From the NCBI GenBank assembly GCA_006227085.1, contig SBFY01000189.1:1-25199 (forward strand): a DNA stretch of 25,199 nucleotides, read 5' to 3'. This DNA comes from Gammaproteobacteria bacterium (GTDB lineage: Bacteria; Pseudomonadota; Gammaproteobacteria; Pseudomonadales; M0112). Of this stretch, positions 23,025 to 25,199 are shown one piece after another. The translations under genes were made by a program, and so were the position numbers. The number at the start of each line of letters is the position of its first letter. Within the stretch, counting starts at the first letter, position 1. The notes under the pieces were generated by a model, which saw only the letters and a program-made list of their open reading frames with translations, was not told the DNA's origin and searched no databases.

Positions 23025-23873
23025 TCAGGCATTTTTCAGGTTCACTACCCGTAGCGCCCCCTGCAGGCGCTCACGCCGGACCTCCTCGAGGCCCTGGAAA
23101 TCAAACAGGGTACGGTCCGCCAGCTGGGAAGGCGCCACATTGGCGATCGCCCCGGCAATGGAATCCAGCCGGCCCGGGTATTGGCGCTCCCAGCCCTGCA
23201 GCATTTCCTTGATGGCCTGGCGTTGCATATTGTCCTGCGAGCCGCAGAGGTTGCAGGGGATGATCGGGAATGCCTTCCACTTGGCGTAACGGGTGATATC
23301 CCGCTCCTTGCAGTAGGCCAGCGGGCGGATCACGATGTGCTGGCCATCGTCTGACAACAACTTGGGCGGCATGGCCTTCAGGCTACCGCCAAAGAACAGG
23401 TTCAGGAACAGGGTCTCCATGATGTCATCACGGTGATGCCCCAAGGCGATCTTGGTCGCACCGATCTCGCTGGCAAAACCGTACAAGGTGCCACGACGCA
23501 GGCGCGAGCAGAGTCCGCAATAGGTTTTTCCTTCAGGAACCTTTTCCGTGACGATGCTGTAGGTGTCTTTTTCCAGGATATGGAACGGCACACCGACAGA
23601 CGACAGGTAGGCTGGCAGCACGTCTTCCGGAAAACCTGGCTGCTTCTGGTCCAGGTTCACAGCCACCAGCTCGAACTGCACCGGTGCCGTGCGCTGCAGC
23701 CCCATCAGGATATCCAGCATGGTGTAGGAGTCCTTGCCACCGGACAGGCACACCATGACCTTGTCGCCTTCCTCGATCATGGCAAAGTCTTCAATCGCCT
23801 GGCCAACTTGCCGACGCAGGCGTTTCTGCAATTTATTGAACTCAGTGCGTGCCTTGAGCTGTGCCGCTGTCAT
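23025..23873 (-). CDS. ttcA: tRNA 2-thiocytidine(32) synthetase TtcA
   Basis: TtcA adds sulfur to cytidine 32 of certain tRNAs using ATP and an Fe-S cluster. The protein has the PP-loop LSGGKDS (43-49) within MVCLSGGKDSYTMLDIL. It has the CxxC pair C119-C122 in YCGLCSRLRRG, and a later CNLCGSQDNMQRQ cysteine. These are hallmark TtcA motifs. I chose ATG 23873 (MTAAQLKARTEFN), preceded by GGGGG, giving 282 residues. An ATG at 23897 would add eight residues and overlap a -10-like hexamer. The gene is divergent from malate dehydrogenase and followed by hsbA. Confidence 0.95.
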   Translation of the reverse strand: MTAAQLKARTEFNKLQKRLRRQVGQAIEDFAMIEEGDKVMVCLSGGKDSYTMLDILMGLQRTAPVQFELVAVNLDQKQPGFPEDVLPAYLSSVGVPFHILEKDTYSIVTEKVPEGKTYCGLCSRLRRGTLYGFASEIGATKIALGHHRDDIMETLFLNLFFGGSLKAMPPKLLSDDGQHIVIRPLAYCKERDITRYAKWKAFPIIPCNLCGSQDNMQRQAIKEMLQGWERQYPGRLDSIAGAIANVAPSQLADRTLFDFQGLEEVRRERLQGALRVVNLKNA

Positions 23874-23898
23874 GACCGTGCCCCCGGATAATCGCATT

Positions 23899-23904
23899 AT
23901 TCTA
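23899..23904 (-). promoter_or_regulatory. Candidate -10 element for ttcA
   Basis: TAGAAT on the minus strand matches 5 of 6 bases of the -10 consensus and predicts a start near 23892, inside the longer possible reading frame. This supports the ATG at 23873. No -35 is evident, so the call is weak. Confidence 0.3.
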
Positions 23905-24056
23905 GCCTATTCCCCCGCCCTGGACCCTCGCCAAAACCGCGCCAATTCAATAAACTATGCGCCCGAAACGGCAAGGCACCCGCCTTCACCGTGACCACGA
24001 CGGCCTTTGGGCCGGTTATTGATGATGTTTGCCACGCACCCCACAGGAACACTGCC

Positions 24057-25190
24057 ATGAAAAAACCCGTTCGTGTCACCGTGACCGGCGCCGCCGGCCA
24101 GATCAGTTACTCCCTGCTGTTCCGCATCGCTTCTGGCGCCATGCTGGGCCCGGACCAGCCCGTGATCCTGCAGATGCTGGAAATCACCCCGGCACTGGGC
24201 GCCCTCAAGGGCGTGGCCATGGAACTGGAAGACTGCGCTTTCCCGTTGCTGGCCGGCACGGTATGTACCGACAACCCGGAAGTCGCTTTCAAGGATGCCG
24301 ACTATGCCCTGCTGGTGGGCGCACGCCCCCGCGGCCCCGGCATGGAGCGCAAGGATTTGCTGGAAGCCAACGCCGCCATCTTCTCCGTGCAAGGCAAGGC
24401 CATCAACAAGGTTGCCAGCCGCAAGATCAAGGTGCTGGTGGTCGGTAACCCGGCTAACACCAACGCCCTCATCTGCCAGCGCAATGCGCCGGATATCGAC
24501 CCGCGCCAGTTCACCGCCATGACCCGCCTGGATCACAACCGCGCCCTGAGCCAGCTCGCAGGCAAAACCGGCAAGACCGTCAATGACGTGAAAAAGATGA
24601 TCATCTGGGGCAACCACAGCTCGACCCAGTACCCCGACATCCATCACGCCACAGTGAGCCGCAAGGCCGCCAGCAAGCAGGTTGAGCAGAAGTGGTATAC
24701 CGACACCTTCATCCCGACCGTACAGCAGCGTGGCGCTGCCGTGATTGCTGCCCGTGGCGCTTCTTCCGCTGCCTCAGCCGCCAATGCCGCCATTGACCAC
24801 ATGCGCAGCTGGGCGCTGGGCACGGCCGAAGGCGACTGGGTCAGCATGGGTGTCTACTCCGATGGCAGCTATGGCATCGAGAAAGGCCTGATCTACTCTT
24901 TCCCCTGCACCTGCAAAGGCGGCAAGTGGAGCATCGTCAAAGGCCTGGCCATCAATGCCTTCAGCCTGGAAAAAATGAAGGCCACCGAGCTGGAACTGAG
25001 CCAGGAAGCCGAAGCGGTCAAGCACCTGCTGCCAGCTCCCAAGGCTGCGAAAGCACCAGCCAAGGCGAAAGCGCCAGCCAAAGCCAAAGCAGCCAGCAAG
25101 GCTCCGGCGAAAGCAAAACCCACCGCCAAGGCAAAAGCACAAGCCAAGCCGAAGGCAAAGGCCAAGCCAAAAGCAAAAGCCAAGAAGTGA
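24057..25190 (+). CDS. mdh: Malate dehydrogenase (NAD, cytosolic-type) with basic C-terminal tail
   Basis: The enzyme interconverts malate and oxaloacetate in the TCA cycle. Residues 1-326 are a standard MDH. The nucleotide-binding loop is TGAAGQISYSLLF (10-22), substrate-binding arginines lie in GARPRGPGMER (88-98), and TRLDHNRA carries D159 and R162. The catalytic H187 is in WGNHSSTQYPD. This places it in the cytosolic/plant-like MDH subgroup rather than the E. coli Mdh type. Residues 327-377 are an extra tail of almost pure Ala, Lys and Pro in AKAKP-like repeats, resembling histone H1-like tails. ATG 24057 is chosen over the upstream in-frame start at 23991 because AGGAA precedes it and the family begins there. 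The end lies 9 bases before the window edge. Confidence 0.95.
   Translation: MKKPVRVTVTGAAGQISYSLLFRIASGAMLGPDQPVILQMLEITPALGALKGVAMELEDCAFPLLAGTVCTDNPEVAFKDADYALLVGARPRGPGMERKDLLEANAAIFSVQGKAINKVASRKIKVLVVGNPANTNALICQRNAPDIDPRQFTAMTRLDHNRALSQLAGKTGKTVNDVKKMIIWGNHSSTQYPDIHHATVSRKAASKQVEQKWYTDTFIPTVQQRGAAVIAARGASSAASAANAAIDHMRSWALGTAEGDWVSMGVYSDGSYGIEKGLIYSFPCTCKGGKWSIVKGLAINAFSLEKMKATELELSQEAEAVKHLLPAPKAAKAPAKAKAPAKAKAASKAPAKAKPTAKAKAQAKPKAKAKPKAKAKK
25034..25187 (+). repeat. Low-complexity AKAKP-encoding tail repeat within mdh
   Basis: The last ~51 codons of mdh alternate lysine (AAG/AAA) with alanine (GCC/GCA/GCG) and scattered proline, giving a degenerate short tandem repeat at DNA level. 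Such tracts arise and change length by slippage, so copy number may differ among relatives. Confidence 0.75.
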
Positions 25191-25199
25191 TCTGTCGTA

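Noticed and set aside
23955..24647. 230-codon minus-strand frame antisense to mdh
   Set aside because: It is the antisense of the conserved MDH catalytic core, with no independent evidence of coding.

Overview
The window looks like a chromosomal core segment of a gammaproteobacterium with moderately high GC. The main evidence is three gene orders: smc-zipA-ligA, a full ccm (System I cytochrome c maturation) set, and an hsbA-hsbR-hptB trio in the order known from Pseudomonas. ZipA is itself essentially gammaproteobacterial. The genus cannot be read from the sequence. I see no rRNA, tRNA, CRISPR array, insertion sequence, integrase or phage gene.

Layout, left to right. (1) Positions 1-212, minus: N-terminal end of a gene cut by the window edge, possibly a WaaP/InaA-like kinase. 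(2) 213-412: divergent control region with a perfect 16-bp palindrome. (3) 413-1987, plus: a wax ester synthase/diacylglycerol acyltransferase with a basic, disordered tail. (4) 1996-2033: a strong terminator shared by two convergent units. (5) 2047-6742, minus: a three-gene operon for a 2-oxoacid (probably 2-oxoglutarate):acceptor oxidoreductase, made of a GltD-like Fe-S flavoprotein, a gamma-alpha fusion subunit and a TPP-binding beta subunit. (6) 6921-13343, minus: smc, zipA, ligA (chromosome condensation, division, DNA ligation). (7) 13482-20446, minus: ccmA-B and ccmC-D-E-F-G-H-I, interrupted by a small plus-strand gene. (8) 20502-22955, minus: hsbA-hsbR-hptB, a partner-switching/phosphorelay module. 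(9) 23025-23873, minus: ttcA (tRNA 2-thiocytidine synthesis). (10) 24057-25190, plus: malate dehydrogenase with a 51-residue lysine/alanine/proline tail.

How the genes work together. The ccm genes export and chaperone heme and attach it to apocytochromes c; most are translationally coupled by stop-start overlaps. Between ccmB and ccmC lies a 44-codon membrane-protein gene on the opposite strand. It has a strong ribosome binding site and an FNR/Anr-type box (TTGAC-N4-ATCAA) placed correctly for oxygen-responsive activation. It splits the cluster into ccmAB and ccmCDEFGHI, and each half has its own consensus TATAAT. This is the most notable undescribed element here. The oxidoreductase operon and malate dehydrogenase both belong to TCA-cycle chemistry. 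The acyltransferase implies storage of neutral lipid. Two unrelated enzymes near opposite ends of the window carry histone-like basic tails.
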